Positions 1 to 9,854 of a DNA stretch of 20,177 nucleotides are shown here, piece by piece. Below the pieces are notes generated by a model, which was not told where the DNA came from, ran no database searches, and worked only from the letters and a program-made list of their open reading frames with translations. The translations under genes were made by a program, and so were the position numbers. Source of the DNA: Emiliania huxleyi CCMP1516. Taxonomy: Eukaryota > Haptophyta > Isochrysidales > Noelaerhabdaceae. Location: NCBI RefSeq assembly GCF_000372725.1, contig NW_005199770.1, positions 763,478-783,654 of the forward strand. Direction: 5' to 3'. The first letter of the stretch is position 1. Each line of letters opens with the position of its first letter.

Positions 1-1558
1 CGGGCAACGGCAGATTCTGAAGGGCGGCGGTCGACTGCGAGCTCTCTCGGCGGGGGCGGCGTGCGGTTGCGCGCCTCGAGCGGCGTGTCGGCGGCGAGGG
101 TGGCGAGGACGCCATGCACCTGCCGGGCGTGCGGAGACGTGTGGTCGTCGACCCAAGGACATGGACATGGACGTCACGGGCACGTGGCATGTGCATGTGC
201 AGATGCATGTGCACGTGCATGCGCATGTGCATGTGCATGTGCATGTGCATGCGCATGTGCATGTGCATGTGCATGCGCATGGACAGTGCATGTGGCATGT
301 GACATGTGCATGTGCATGTGCATGTGCAGATGCATGTGCATGTGCAGATGCATGTGCATGTGCAGATGCATGTGCATGTGCAGATGCATGTGCATGTGCA
401 TGCGCATGGACAGTGCATGTGGCATGTGGCATGTGACATGTGCATTGTGCATGTGCATGCGGTGCAGTGTGTTGTGCATGTGAGATGTCGGGCGGTGAGG
501 TGCGAGCCGCCAGGCTGTCAGTGACTATTAGGCGACGGGCAGGGCCTTTCTCGGCCTGCTCCACTCGCTGGGGTGTGTGCGCGGCCCCCTCACCGCCCTG
601 GGCAGTCCCTCCGCCGCACGCCTGCATCGCGATGTGTGCCATGCCCGCCAACTAGGCTGCCGGGTGGCGCTGCTCCGTGTGCGCCGTGCGTCACAATGCG
701 TGCATGTGTCGTTGCTGGCTGTGTGTGTGTGTGTGTGTGTGTGTGTTGGGGCTGAGGGGCGGTGCTTGAAGAGCGAGTTGAGGCAGGGCCCGTCGTTCAC
801 TCCTCAAAGGAAGGGCCTCCGGCTGGCGACCGCCCCCCCCCCCCCCCCCAGCCCGCCTGCATCGCGAGCGCGCGCGTCGGAAGCAGCACGAGCGCGCGGA
901 GCCGGCGCACGGCGGACTTGCCGAGCAGGTGCTGCAGCAGCGGGAGGGAGTACGCGAGCGTCTTTCCCGACCCGGTCGGCGCGCAGCAGCAAATGTCGCC
1001 GGCGGAGGAGGAGGCGGCCGAGGCGAGCACCATTGGCACGACTGCGGCTTGGACCGGGAAGCAGCGGCGCACGCCCATGCGGCCGAGTGCCGCCTCGAGC
1101 CGGCGGTCGAGCGCCAGTGCGCTGATCGGAGGCGTGTGGTCTCCGATGATGCGCGCCGCGGCTGTGCGCATCCAGAGTGGCAGCCCGGCCTCATCAGTCA
1201 CGCCCTGAGCCGAGGACGCCGCACTCGGCTCGCGTGCGCTCAGTCGCGCAGCCGTCTCCGCGACAGGCACGCTGTCTGCTGCCGGCTCCACGATGGCCTC
1301 GCTCGCGGCACCGTCCGCGTCGGCGTGAGAGCTGTCGCTGTCACCGCTGTCGTCGCGCAGCCGTATAGCCGCATGCTTGGCGGAGGGAAGGCCCTCGAAG
1401 AGGTCATCGGTCGGGTCGAACGCCTCTCGCTTGCGACGCATTTTGCAACGCTCCGGCTGCGTGGCCGGCGAACCGAGCGAGGCACATGGACTGGGCGCCA
1501 CACTGGAAAAAGAATTTGCTCTTACGCGCTCCTTGGCTTGCATGACGCGCGTCGACAT
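1..1558 (-). CDS. DDX51: DDX51/Dbp6-like DEAD-box RNA helicase, N-terminal part (3' end outside window)
   Basis: Two exons are visible: 857-1558 and 1-119, joined over an intron at 120-856. Exon 1 has an acidic, low-complexity N-terminus, then the Q-motif region (CFPVQAAVVP), motif I (APTGSGKT) and motif Ia (LLPTRALAMQ). Exon 2 continues with VHGVLATLAADTPL. The joined segment LPTRALAMQ-VHGVLATLAADTPL has the same length as the DDX51 segment after motif Ia, and this fixes the junction: donor CAG|GCGGGC (GC, not GT) and acceptor GGCAG|GTG. In the family, DDX51/Dbp6 acts in the nucleolus in 60S pre-ribosome maturation. ATG codons at 1558, 1543 and 1441 are in frame; I took the first, but 1441 (MRRKREAF) is plausible. 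After about residue 20 of exon 2 the alignment weakens, so another intron may start there. The DEAD box itself lies outside the window. Family is fairly sure; the exact orthologue is less so. Confidence 0.75.
182..480. repeat. CATGTG hexamer satellite with higher-order structure
   Basis: About 300 bp of CATGTG/TGCATG-type units. Within it an 18-bp unit beginning TGCAGATGCATG is repeated four times at 325-396 with exact spacing. A longer block that starts CATGCGCATGGACAGTGCAT occurs twice (about 272-314 and 398-444), so the array has also grown by segmental duplication. It lies in the helicase intron. Confidence 0.9.
719..747. repeat. (TG)n dinucleotide microsatellite
   Basis: An uninterrupted GT/TG run of about 26 bp (721-746), inside the helicase intron. 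Confidence 0.9.
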
Positions 1559-1767
1559 CGCCTACTCGCCTACTCCGCCTCACCATTATCGTTCTCCACC
1601 CTCGGGTCTAAGCGGCCCCTTCTTGCTCTCTTTCCCATCCTGCCGTCGAGCCTAGTGTAAAAAAGAAAGAAAGACAACAGTCGTGGCTAGTGTCGTGCGA
1701 GGTTATCGTAAAATTCTTTCATCGCGCCCGCCATTGGCGCCGAGCGCAGCAGCGCCGCCCGCTGAGA
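1559..1767. promoter_or_regulatory. Divergent intergenic region, helicase / VPS9 gene
   Basis: About 209 bp separate the two head-to-head ATGs, so both promoters and 5' UTRs must share it (or overlap exon 1). It holds a purine-rich A/G stretch (GTAAAAAAGAAAGAAAGAC near 1657-1675). I see no clear TATA box. Confidence 0.45.
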
Positions 1768-4004
1768 ATGCCGTGGTTCAAACCTAATGACCGCGATTTT
1801 GTCGCAAACCTGCAGCGGGCGCAGTCGGCGACTGCGCTCCTCGCAAAGGAGGAGCGCGTGTTGCGCCAGCTCCGGGTGCTCACGCCGCGGCTCCTCTCGG
1901 CGCGGCAGCACGATCTGCTGCAACTCGAGGCGGCGCACGCGGCGCTGACGGTCGACCTGCTGCGCGCAAGGGCTAGAGCCCTCGAGGCGCGCTCGGCTGC
2001 CGCCTCTGCCCTCTCGAGTCGCTTCGCCGATCTGGTGGTTGCGTGGGAGGCGTCCTTCAGAGAGATCGAGGCGGCGCGCCAGTCGGCGGCCGCGCTGAGC
2101 GAGCGGCGGCACCGCGCGTCGCGGCTGCGCGATCTGCTTCGCCGCGCAAGGACCGTCTTCGACGACGGGCGAGGCCTGCGACTGCACGCGCCGCAAGCAG
2201 AGCAGCAGCGCGCGTTTGAAGCGTCTGTCTGCGCGCCCTCCGCCCACGAGGGGCAGCTGCTTCGCCGCTGGCTGCTCGGCGCGGCGCCGGTCAGCGAGAG
2301 AGCCGTCGCGCCGCTCTTCCAGCCGCGCTGCTCCGACCCTGCGGCGCACCTCTCGCACACAACCTTCCAGAGCCCAGGGGAGAGGAGGCTCCGGTCACGC
2401 CTCGCCCGCGCCGCACAATCCCCGCTCCCGGTCGCTGCCACGCCACCACCGCCCGCCGCTTCGTCCGCCACAGCACCATTGGTCACCGCACCGGCCGCCG
2501 CCTCACCGCTCACCCCACCGGCCGCCCCACCGGCCGCTGCTCCGGCCGCCGCTCCGGCCGCCGCTCCGGCCGCCACAATCACCGTCGCTCCACCCGCCGA
2601 GCCAGCCTTCGCCGCGCCGGCGCCGGAGGCCGCACCGCTCGCACGCGCTGCCGCCACGGCCGCCGCTGCGCCCTCGCCGGCCTCCTCGCCGGCCGCCGCC
2701 TCGCCCGCCGAGGTGGAGCGCTTCGTCGCGTACTTTGCGCGGCTCGTCGCTTCGTCGTACGCGCTCGAGGCTGCGGCGGCGGCGCTCGCCGACGGCAGCC
2801 CCGCGGGGGCGCTCCACCCGGGCGCGGTGATGCCGGCGCTCGAGCTCTTCGCCTCGCGGCTCGTGTTTGGCATCCTCCACCCGCGGCTGTTTGCGCCCGT
2901 GCGCGCCGCCCACTGGCGCAGCGACGCGGCGCTGCGCGCGCAGCAGCGCCGGCTTCGCGCGCTGCCCGCCGGCGTGCTCGCGGCCGAGCTGAGCGAGGGG
3001 TGCGCCCCCCTCTTGCCCGCCGAGTCGGACGCCGAGTTTGCTCTCGCTGTCGGCGCGCTCTCCGACTTTTCCTTCGCCCTCGCGCCTGCGGACGCGCTGC
3101 TCTGCGTCCACCGCGCCGCCGGCCTCCTGACGCGGTTCGCGGCGCGGCTGCTGTGACCATCTGCTCTGCAGCCCCCTCTTCACACGTCTCGCCGTGCACA
3201 GGCTCGCGGGTCGGCTCGCCGCGCCGGCCGAGGCGAAGGGCCGCGCCGGGGGGGTCTTTGCGGCAGAGGCGACTGCTGCGGCGGACGCTGCGGCAGAGGC
3301 AGAGGCGAGCGCTGCGGCCAACGGGGCAGTGGCGGCCGGCGCCACTGCCACCGAGCTTGCCGCCGAGGTGCCCGTCGGCGCCGATGCGCTGCAGCCTCTC
3401 ATGATGCTCGCCGCGGTCCACGCGCAGCTCCCCACGGTGTGCTACGTCTCGAGAGATCAGCCGGGAGAGAGCCGAGATGCCAGCAGCCTCCCCACGGTGG
3501 GTTTTGCTCGCGCTTGCTCCGCGCTCGCTCGCTCGCGCTGCGTGTGGGTGTATGAGAGCGATTCATTTGTTGCCCCTTCGTACCTGGTAGGCCGCTTCGA
3601 GCATCGACTTCGCCTCTCGCTACTGCTCGGCCGACGCCGCCGCGTCAGAGCTCGGCTGGAGCCTCGCCGCCCTCGAGGCGGCCACGCGTGCCATCCTCGC
3701 CGAGGAGGTGGCCCCTCGTTTGGCCGGCGCGGTGGCAGAGGCGGCAGGCGGCGGCACGGAGGCCGAGCTTGGCGCGGAGGCCAAGTTGGCTGCAGAGGAG
3801 CGCGCGCTCGAGGCTGGCGAGCAGGCGCCTGTGTGGAGACGCGCGGCTTTCGACGGCGCCAGCGCGACCCCGGACGAGGGGCCGAGCGAGACGGAGAGCG
3901 AGTGCGATGAGGAGAGCGAGGCGGACGCGGCGGCGGAGGACGACGAGGAAGAGGCTTTGGAGGCCTTGGCGTACTGTGATCTTGATGGTTTGCCGTTGTG
4001 GTGA
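1768..4004 (+). CDS. VPS9-domain protein, predicted Rab5-type guanine nucleotide exchange factor
   Basis: Proposed join 1768-3152, 3202-3445, 3591-4004, about 680 aa. The first ATG is at 1768; the frame is open upstream but has no ATG. The N-terminal ~200 residues are Arg/Ala/Leu-rich and strongly helical (likely coiled coil). A Pro/Ala low-complexity linker follows (about 2440-2700). The C-terminal part matches the VPS9 fold in order: AEVERFVAYFARLV; HPRLFAPVRAAHWRSDAALR; ESDAEFALAVGALSDFSFA; PADALLCVHRAAGLLTRF; then, after intron 1, GADALQPLMMLAAV with the conserved Asp; then LPTVCY joined to AASSIDFASRY, which keeps the conserved Tyr seen in Rabex-5-type domains. The tail is acidic and ends in LDGLPLW. 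VPS9 domains load GTP on Rab5-family GTPases on endosomes. Intron 1 (3153-3201, 49 bp) and intron 2 (3446-3590) are GT-AG. Domain call good; the intron 2 donor is uncertain, because GTG sites at 3437 and 3497 are also in frame. Confidence 0.72.
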
Positions 4005-4404
4005 CTGTGATCTGTGTACCTGGGACTGGGTTCGAGAGAGTAAAAATGAATAAAACGGGGATGGGCGTACATGCAGGAGAGATGGAAGCAGGTCCCCGCC
4101 CGGTCTTCTTTGTGCAGCGTTCTTGGAGCACTTGTAGTGCGATCGTCGATCAATCTTTGTTGGTACCGCGCAAAAATCGTCTACCACCAAGTTTAGACTA
4201 ACACCAGTGTAACCAGTTGCGGAACTTGCGGGGTCCGAAGAGCTCGATTCGAAAACAAATTCATGCACATGTCCGTTGCACACGGTGCTGTACTCTACGC
4301 CCACAAGACACACGAAAAAACTCGGATCTCAGGGCGCGATTTTTCAGGGAGGCCTCGCACCGAGCTCACAACTCAAACATGCAAACTCTCTCATGGGTCA
4401 CGGC
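4005..4404. other. Convergent intergenic region with a candidate poly(A) signal
   Basis: The 3' flanks of the VPS9 gene and CFAP52 meet here. A textbook AATAAA sits at 4049-4054, 45 bp after the VPS9 stop codon, in an unusually A-rich stretch. The remainder is less GC-rich than the genes and I see no ORF with coding character, RNA gene or repeat in it. Confidence 0.4.
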
Positions 4405-6729
4405 TCACGCGAACCAGTTCCAGACGCATATGCATGAATCGAGACCGACAGAGACAATCTGCTTGCCGTCGGGAGAGAAGGATGCCTGGGTCACCTCATT
4501 TGAGTGGGCGATGCCGACCGACCGCGGCTCTGCCGCGTTGGCCAGCTCCCATACTTGGATCTCTCCCGAGGCGGTCGAGAGAAGCAGGTGGTTCCCCGAG
4601 GGGTCGAGCGCGATGTGGTTCAGCTTCTTCTCCTGCGGGCGAGGCGGGCAACATGGACCAGCGGGCTTTGCATTGTGAGTGGTCAGACCCGAGGGCGTGC
4701 GAACCTTGCCCTGGAGCTCGTCGCGCTCCGTCCAAGTGACGAGCATCGCGATGGGCGCGTCCTGCCGCACGTCGCCGTCCCACACCTTGACGCAGCCCGC
4801 GGTGTCGGCCGTGATGATCTCCTGCTCACCCTGCGTCGACTGCACGAGGCCGCAGAAGCCGCCCTCCTGCTGCGTAAAGTGCTGCGAGCGGCGTGCCTGC
4901 TTCAGGTCAAAGGTGACGATCGTCTTGTCGGCGCCGCACGAATGGATAAGATGTGGCTTGTTCCGGTCGATTGCGATGCCCGTTACGCGGTAGCGCTCGC
5001 GGTGCTCGCCAAACTCGGCGAGGACGCGCCTACGGGACATGCTGGGGACGTGTCACGGACATGAGCCGATCTCGTCCTCGCCACAGACTCAGCGATGACG
5101 CGCCGTGTCTCCGAGTCCCACAGCCGGAGAGAAGCGTCGGCGCCGCCGGTGGCGATGAAGCGCGGCGAGAGGGCGATCGAATAGACGCCGCCGTTGTGAG
5201 TCAGCGGCACGAACCAGAGTAGCTTACCGTCCTCCGAGTGGCACCGCATGCAGCCATCGGACCTGGAGGGCGGCGTGAGGTGCCGCTTGGCTTGAGGTGG
5301 CGGGGGCGGGTCACGCAAAGCACGAGAACGAGGAGGGAGGGCGAGCGTGGGAACAAGCCGCCGTGACTCACCAGCCCGAGACGAGGTCACTTCCGCTGTA
5401 GACGATGCAAGTCGGGTGCGCGGCCTTGTTGTCTGAGGGCGCGATGTGCGTCCGCACCGTGTAGTGTGACAGCTCCCACAGGCGGAGCACGCCGTTCTCC
5501 GCGCCCGAGGCAAAGGTCTCCGACGAGTCGCCGAAAGCGAGGCACCGGATTGGCTGAGTGTGGCTCGACATCCGTGGCCCGCCAAGATGCCCATGCCTCG
5601 GCCGCAGCTCCACCGCGTCCACGATGTAGACGTCGCCGAGCGACGTGCCCGCGAGCAGCTCGGCGCCGTCGGCCGAGGCCGAGAGCCCGCGGATCTCGCC
5701 AGACAAGGCGACCTCTCCCTCCATTGTCCACTGCTGGTCGAGGCCGGCCACCACCCTGAGTTTGCCATCGCCGCAGCCGCAATACACGAGCTCCTTCCCC
5801 CCCGCAGAGCTAGTTGCGAGCTGAAGCAGCCCGCCGCCGGCCGAGACTGGCACCGCTGCACGGAAGACCATCGTCGCGCAGTTGAAGACGCACAACTCGC
5901 CGGCAGAGGAACCGGCGATGAGGTAGCCGGCGCCCTGAGGGAGGTACTTGCCGCAGAAGTACTGCCGCGCCAACCCCTGCGACGGCATTTTGAAGCGTTC
6001 CTCTGTCAGGGCGTACTGCATGGAGCGCACATCAAACTCGAGCGTAAACCGCAGGATGGCTGGCCCGCGTCCAGCGTAGATGAGGTACTTGCCGTGGCTC
6101 GACGTGCGGCGGCCAGACGCAACCACCTATCCAGTAATCGTGTGTGTGCGTCCGCGAAGCTCGGCGAGCGGCTTGGGTTGCACCGGGCTGCACGCCTCGC
6201 CAAACTCTAGGAAGGAGAGGGCCTTTGTGTTGGTCGCCGCCTGGAGCAACCCTGTGGGCAAGTCCCACATACAGAGCCGGGCGTCGGCGCGATCGTCGGC
6301 GCCGGCAAGGATCTTGCCATCCGGCGAGAAGGCGAGCTGCGTCACGCTGTTCCGCGAGTACGCCGTCGGCCCGTCCTGCAGGTCCAGCAGTCGAAAGACC
6401 GGCTGGCGAGTCGCGAAGTCCCACACGATCACCGCCGCCTCCGAGCCGGCGACCCGGGTGTGCGAGGTCTGGCCGGAGGCAATGAGGTGGCCGGACGGCG
6501 AGATTGCGAGGCATGTGACCTCCTCGTCGTGCCCGCGGAGGAACTCCTGCGCATGCGGATCGCTCACGGAGCCGATGATGATGAGGCAGCCCGTGTAGCT
6601 CACAAAGGTGGTCGGCTCGGTGGGGTGGAACTGGACGGAGGAGTCGTCGTCTTGCCCGGCGGCGAAGCCAATCATGTGCTCCAGCTCCAGTTCCTGCGGC
6701 GGCGGCGCGTCGGCGGGCGGCGCGGCCAT
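4405..6729 (-). CDS. CFAP52: CFAP52 (WDR16), WD40-repeat protein of motile cilia
   Basis: Proposed complement(join 4405-4632, 4705-5029, 5089-5262, 5372-6126, 6184-6729), 675 aa; animal CFAP52 is about 620. ATG at 6729. The N-terminus (ELELEHMIGF, then VQFHP) and the first WD repeat (FLRGHDEEVTCLAISPSGHLIASGQ ... AVIVWDF) follow CFAP52 closely. Later blades include SDLVSGW-SDGCMRCHSEDGKLLW, SPRFIATGGADASLRLWD, HSCGADKTIVTFDL, IITADTAGCVKVWD and the last one, SFSPDGKQIVSVGLDSCICVWNW. The protein is a microtubule inner protein of axonemal doublets, so the organism should build a motile flagellum. Introns: 6127-6183 (57 bp), 5263-5371 (donor GTGAGT), 5030-5088 (59 bp, donor GTCTGT) and 4633-4704 (72 bp, in frame and stop-free; recognised because it inserts a Pro/Gly/Cys-rich loop absent from the family). 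Phases agree across all joins. Identification is strong; exact edges of the first and third introns are less so. Confidence 0.82.
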
Positions 6730-6909
6730 GCTGGGGGGGGGGAAGCGTAACGGCGAGGGTCAACGACCAGCCATCATCTGGGTTTGCGATGGTGATGAAA
6801 GGGCAAGTGAATTTCTTTCCATTGCGCGCCAGTCCCGGCAACCCGAAAGAATTCCTTTTTCCAAGTTTCTACAAGTAGGTTGCGGCGCCGAGCGCTCGCG
6901 GCAGCGCCC
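6730..6909. promoter_or_regulatory. Divergent promoter region, CFAP52 / derlin
   Basis: 180 bp between two head-to-head ATGs. The middle is clearly richer in A/T than the genes (for example CCGAAAGAATTCCTTTTTCC around 6843-6862). No TATA box is obvious. A short G run (6735-6742) lies just upstream of the CFAP52 ATG. Confidence 0.45.
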
Positions 6910-7892
6910 ATGGCGACGCCTGAGGAGTGGTACCGCAGTCTCCCGCCTGTGACGCGTGGGTATATGACCAGCGCCGTCGCTGCCACGCTCACCGTCCAGC
7001 TCGGCCTGCTCGATCCGTCGCTCATGCACCTCGACTTTCCGTCGATCTTTGGCTCGCTCGAGCTGTGGAGGCTACTGACAAACTTCACCTTCTTCGGCAC
7101 CTTCTCGTTCCCCTTCGTGATGAGCCTCTTCTTCCTCATACGCTACACCAAGGAGCTCGAGGCCAAGCGGTTCGAAGGCCGCACCGCTGACTTCCTGTGG
7201 GCAATGGCCATCATGGGCGCGGTGCAGGCGGTGGTGGCGTATGTACTCGGCGGCCTGCCCTTCCTCTCGCAGGCCATGCTCTCCGCCATCGTCTACGTCT
7301 GGTCGCGCGAGTTCGCCGACACCGTCCTCTCCGTCTTTGGCCTCTTCAACGTCCAGGCGCCTCTCCGCCCGCACCACCGCCCGCCCGGCACCGCCCGCCC
7401 AGCGCCGCCCAGCGCCGCCCAGTGTCGACGCCCTGCGCCGCCACGTGCGCCGCCGCGCTCTACCCCCCCCCCCCCCCCCGACGCAGGGCTTCTACTGGCC
7501 GTGGGTGCTCGTCGCGCTGCGCGTCCTCATGGGCGGCTCTCCAGTCCTCGACCTGGTCGGCATCCTGTCTGGCCACATCTACTACTTCCTCGAGGACGTG
7601 CAGGCGGCGGCCGCACCCCCACCTCCACCACAACGCCTCGCCACCACACTCCCGCCCCGCTCCCGCCCCGCTCCCGCCCCGCTCCCACACCACACCACAC
7701 CACACGCGCCGCCACACCCCGCCGCCGCCGACTCGCGCCCGCACGCCATAGGGCTACTCCCTCCGCGCGCCCGCCCTGCTCTCCGACTTCTTCGACCGCG
7801 GCCGGCCTGGGCCGGCGGCGGCGCAGGCGCAGCGCCGCAATATGTTTGGGAACCACAACTGGGGGGGAGGCGGGCAGCGGCTCGGCGGGTGA
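6910..7892 (+). CDS. Derlin (Der1-like rhomboid pseudoprotease, ER-associated degradation)
   Basis: Join 6910-7356, 7487-7603, 7752-7892; 234 aa, normal for the family. It starts MATPEEWYRSLPPVTRGY, as in plant and animal derlins, followed by LELWRLLTNF (the WR motif), FEGRTADFLW, IVYVWSREF, GFYWPWVLVAL, and DLVGILSGHIYYFLEDV with the Gly-x-x-x-Gly/His segment. The C-terminus NWGGGGQRLGG is a SHP box, which binds p97/Cdc48. Derlins are six-pass ER membrane proteins in retrotranslocation of misfolded proteins and lack rhomboid protease catalysis. Both introns appear to have GC donors (GTCCAG|GCGCCT; GTGCAG|GCGGCG). With the first, FNVQ-GFYWPW has exactly the family spacing, whereas the nearest GT donor would delete two residues. 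The introns are C-rich (a 17-C run before the first acceptor). The features resemble both Derlin-1 and Derlin-2, so I give no number. Confidence 0.9.
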
Positions 7893-8186
7893 GTGGCGAA
7901 TGCGCGCGCGCGCAGTTAGTCCTCGGGCAGTCCCCAGGCCTTGACTGCTTCGCCGCGGCGCCGGGTGGCGGGAGAGGCCCGGGGGGCGGGAGGGGCTGTG
8001 GAGAGCAGGGCGCACGACGCGGCGTGCGCGACAGCGCGAGTTGCCGCGGGCAAATCGTGAAGCGCTAGCCCGCGGGCAATGGCTCATCAACGCTTCGGTA
8101 GAGGCCAGCGGTTCACCTTCGCGGCGTGTCTGGGAGTCTGTGACGGCGGCGGGGTGCCGCGGGACAGCTTAAAAAAAATTTTGCAC
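7893..8186. other. Convergent intergenic region with an inverted repeat
   Basis: Derlin and the TPR gene end towards each other here. There is a GC-alternating run (about 7902-7913) and an imperfect inverted repeat: TTGCCGCGGGC at 8041-8051 and GCCCGCGGGCAA at 8068-8079, with one bulged G and a 16-nt loop. An A8-TTTT stretch lies at 8171-8182. The long open frame running from 8079 has no coding character. Confidence 0.5.
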
Positions 8187-9769
8187 TCAGATTGCGTCCA
8201 CCTCCCCATGGCCCACCCCATCCTCCTCCTCCAAACGAGGCCCCTGCCTCATCGCCTCGTCCACCCACGCGCTCACCTCCCTCGCGAGCCGCCGGTTGGA
8301 GCGGCGCACCTGAGGCGGTGCGGCAAGGGACAGATCTCACACGCAGCGCGGGGCGAGGGAGGGCTCTCCTCTGCATCTCCACGCCCTGAGACAATAGGAC
8401 CCCCAGACGGCATTCAGAGTGCACGCAGTGAGTGGGATGTGAGTGCGTGCTCCTCCGGCGCACCTCCAGCCTGCGCCGCTCAATCTCGCGGAGCAGAGAC
8501 CGCGCCTCCCGCAGCGCCGCCGCCTCCCCGCCCGCCGGAAGCGGCGAGGCGACAAGCGCCGCCGCGTGAGTCACCGCCAGCCGAAAGCGACGCCCTCCCA
8601 ACGCGGCGCGAGAGGAGAGCGCGATCGCGGTTCGCCGCAGCGAGGCGCAGCGCTCTGCGGCATCGCCGGCGTGCGCGGCGATGCAGACGACCCGCTCAGC
8701 GCGAGCCTAAGGAGCAGTGGGCTCTGGACTTTGGTCTCGGCAGCCCACAGCAGCTCTCTCGCCTCTGCGACTCTCTGGCGCCATCGCGGCGGCCCAAGCG
8801 CCGCTGTGAAGGGAGCAGCGCGCCGCGTTCAAATAGAGCGCGGACTGGAGCGCCTAAATCGACCCAACCAACCACCCGGTCCCAGCCACCGACCACTCGG
8901 CTGCCGTCCCGGTGCGCAGAGGACGGGAGCGCCGTCGCACCAGCCATCAGAGGGAGCAGTCGGCGGCTCCGGACCGTCTCTTCCTCGCCCTCCACCTCCC
9001 AGCCCCCGCCTGCACCGCCTTCACCCATTCCTCCGCCGACTCCTCCTCCTCCTCCTTCGTTGCCGCCGACTGCTCCTCCTCCGCCACCGACTCCTCCTCC
9101 TCCTCCGCCGACTGCTCCTCCGCTCTCCACCCGAGAGAGCGCCGACTCCACACACTGCAGCAGGGAGGCGACGTCCGACGCCACTTGCGAGGAGGCGGAC
9201 GCCTCGGCGGGTGGCTCCTCCCTCGCCGCGCCGCCGCTCGGCTGGAACGTTGATCGCAGCCAGGACATCCAGCCTACGCCGCCTGCTGCTGCATTGTCGC
9301 TGCCGTCGGCCGGCTCGCACACGCTCGCGACCGAAGCTGCCGCCGGCTCGTACTCGACCGCGCACTCGTCGCCGTCGTGCGTGAGCACGAGGGCCGAACG
9401 CATCGGCTCACCATCCCCAGGCAGCACGAGGACGCGAGCGCCGGGCTCGATCGGCGCCCCTCGGTGAAGCGCCCGAGAGCCGCTCTGGTACCAAGCGAGC
9501 GCGGCGCCGAGGTCCCGCAGCTTGAAGAGGACGTTGCCATTGGCCTTGCAGCGCTCGGCGTAGTCGACCGCGGACTCCTCTCCGCGGCGTGCCGTGCTGC
9601 CTTCGAACGGCTCGAGAGGCCTCAGCATGCTTACATCGACAAGCTCCTCCACGCCGCCTTCGCGCTCGACCTCCGCCCGCGCCTCGTGAAGACAGAGCAC
9701 GAGCACGCGCTCCGAGGCGCCGTCCCTGGTGAGCCGAGCCGTGCAGCCGGGCGTCAGTGCCGTTTCCAT
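8187..9769 (-). CDS. Unrecognised protein with one clear TPR motif and two small beta-rich (SH3/Tudor-like) segments
   Basis: Proposed complement(join 8187-8309, 8464-8706, 9131-9769), 334 aa, all phase 0. ATG at 9769. Residues 7-50 and about 109-141 look like small beta-barrel modules (GCTARLTRDGASERVLVLCL; GARVLVLPGDGEPMRSALVL). Between them, residues 66-101 form a TPR (AVDYAERCKANGNVLFKLRD, then LGAALAWYQSGSRAL). After a Gly/Ser/Pro-rich linker, exon 2 is helical and reads like degenerate TPR helices (AIALSSRAALGGRRFRLAV). The last exon gives VRRSNRRLAREVSAWVDEAM and an acidic end. The 154-bp second intron is well supported, because the join LREIERRRLE-VRRSNRRLAREV is a continuous helix in frame. 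The first intron (8707-9130, donor CGG|GTGGAG) is less certain. I do not recognise a specific family; TPR co-chaperone-like proteins are one possibility. Confidence 0.6.
8970..9128. repeat. TCC/CCG-rich trinucleotide-like low complexity in an intron
   Basis: Runs of CCTCCTCCTCC and CCGCCGACTCCTCC variants, spaced in threes and sixes, fill the proximal part of the first intron of the TPR gene. On the coding strand they read as GGAGGAGGAGTCGGCGG-type units, which would translate to Gly/Val repeats if retained. Confidence 0.7.
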
Positions 9770-9779
9770 CGTGGGAGTA

Positions 9780-9808
9780 ACCTGGCGCGACGCCTCGCTT
9801 CGCCAGGT
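9780..9808. repeat. Short perfect hairpin
   Basis: ACCTGGCG (9780-9787) and CGCCAGGT (9801-9808) form an 8-bp perfect stem with a 13-nt loop, eleven bases upstream of the TPR gene's ATG. It would lie in that gene's 5' UTR or promoter. Confidence 0.6.
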
Positions 9809-9854
9809 CGTCGCGGCCTGCTTGTGAGGCTAGGCGGTGGGCGCGGGCTGTCTG

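Larger units (their letters stand above)
120..856 (-). other. GC-AG intron of the helicase gene, loaded with simple repeats
   Basis: The intron is set by alignment of the flanking exons to DDX51. On the minus strand it starts GCGGGCTGGGG and ends CCGGCAG. It holds a C/G homopolymer right behind the donor (833-849), a (TG)n tract and a CATGTG satellite. It is several times longer than most introns here, mainly because of these repeats. I see no independent gene inside; the ORFs across it are repeat translations. Confidence 0.7.

Noticed and set aside
182..480. CRISPR-like array
   Set aside because: Contiguous simple repeats without unique spacers, in a eukaryotic intron.
61..524. ORFs rich in Cys-Ala, Met-His or His-Val repeats
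   Set aside because: They are frame readings of the CATGTG satellite; the real gene on the other strand has an intron here.
7341..7486. GT donor AAC|GTCCAG for derlin intron 1, avoiding a GC donor
   Set aside because: It would delete two residues at a position where the GC-donor join keeps the family length; not excluded without cDNA.
8041..8079. Bacterial-style intrinsic terminator
   Set aside because: The hairpin is followed by no U-tract and the surrounding genes are spliced eukaryotic genes.
8079..9467. 462-codon plus-strand ORF
   Set aside because: Pro/Arg/Ser composition of an antisense shadow in GC-rich DNA; it overlaps the minus-strand TPR gene, whose domains are recognisable.
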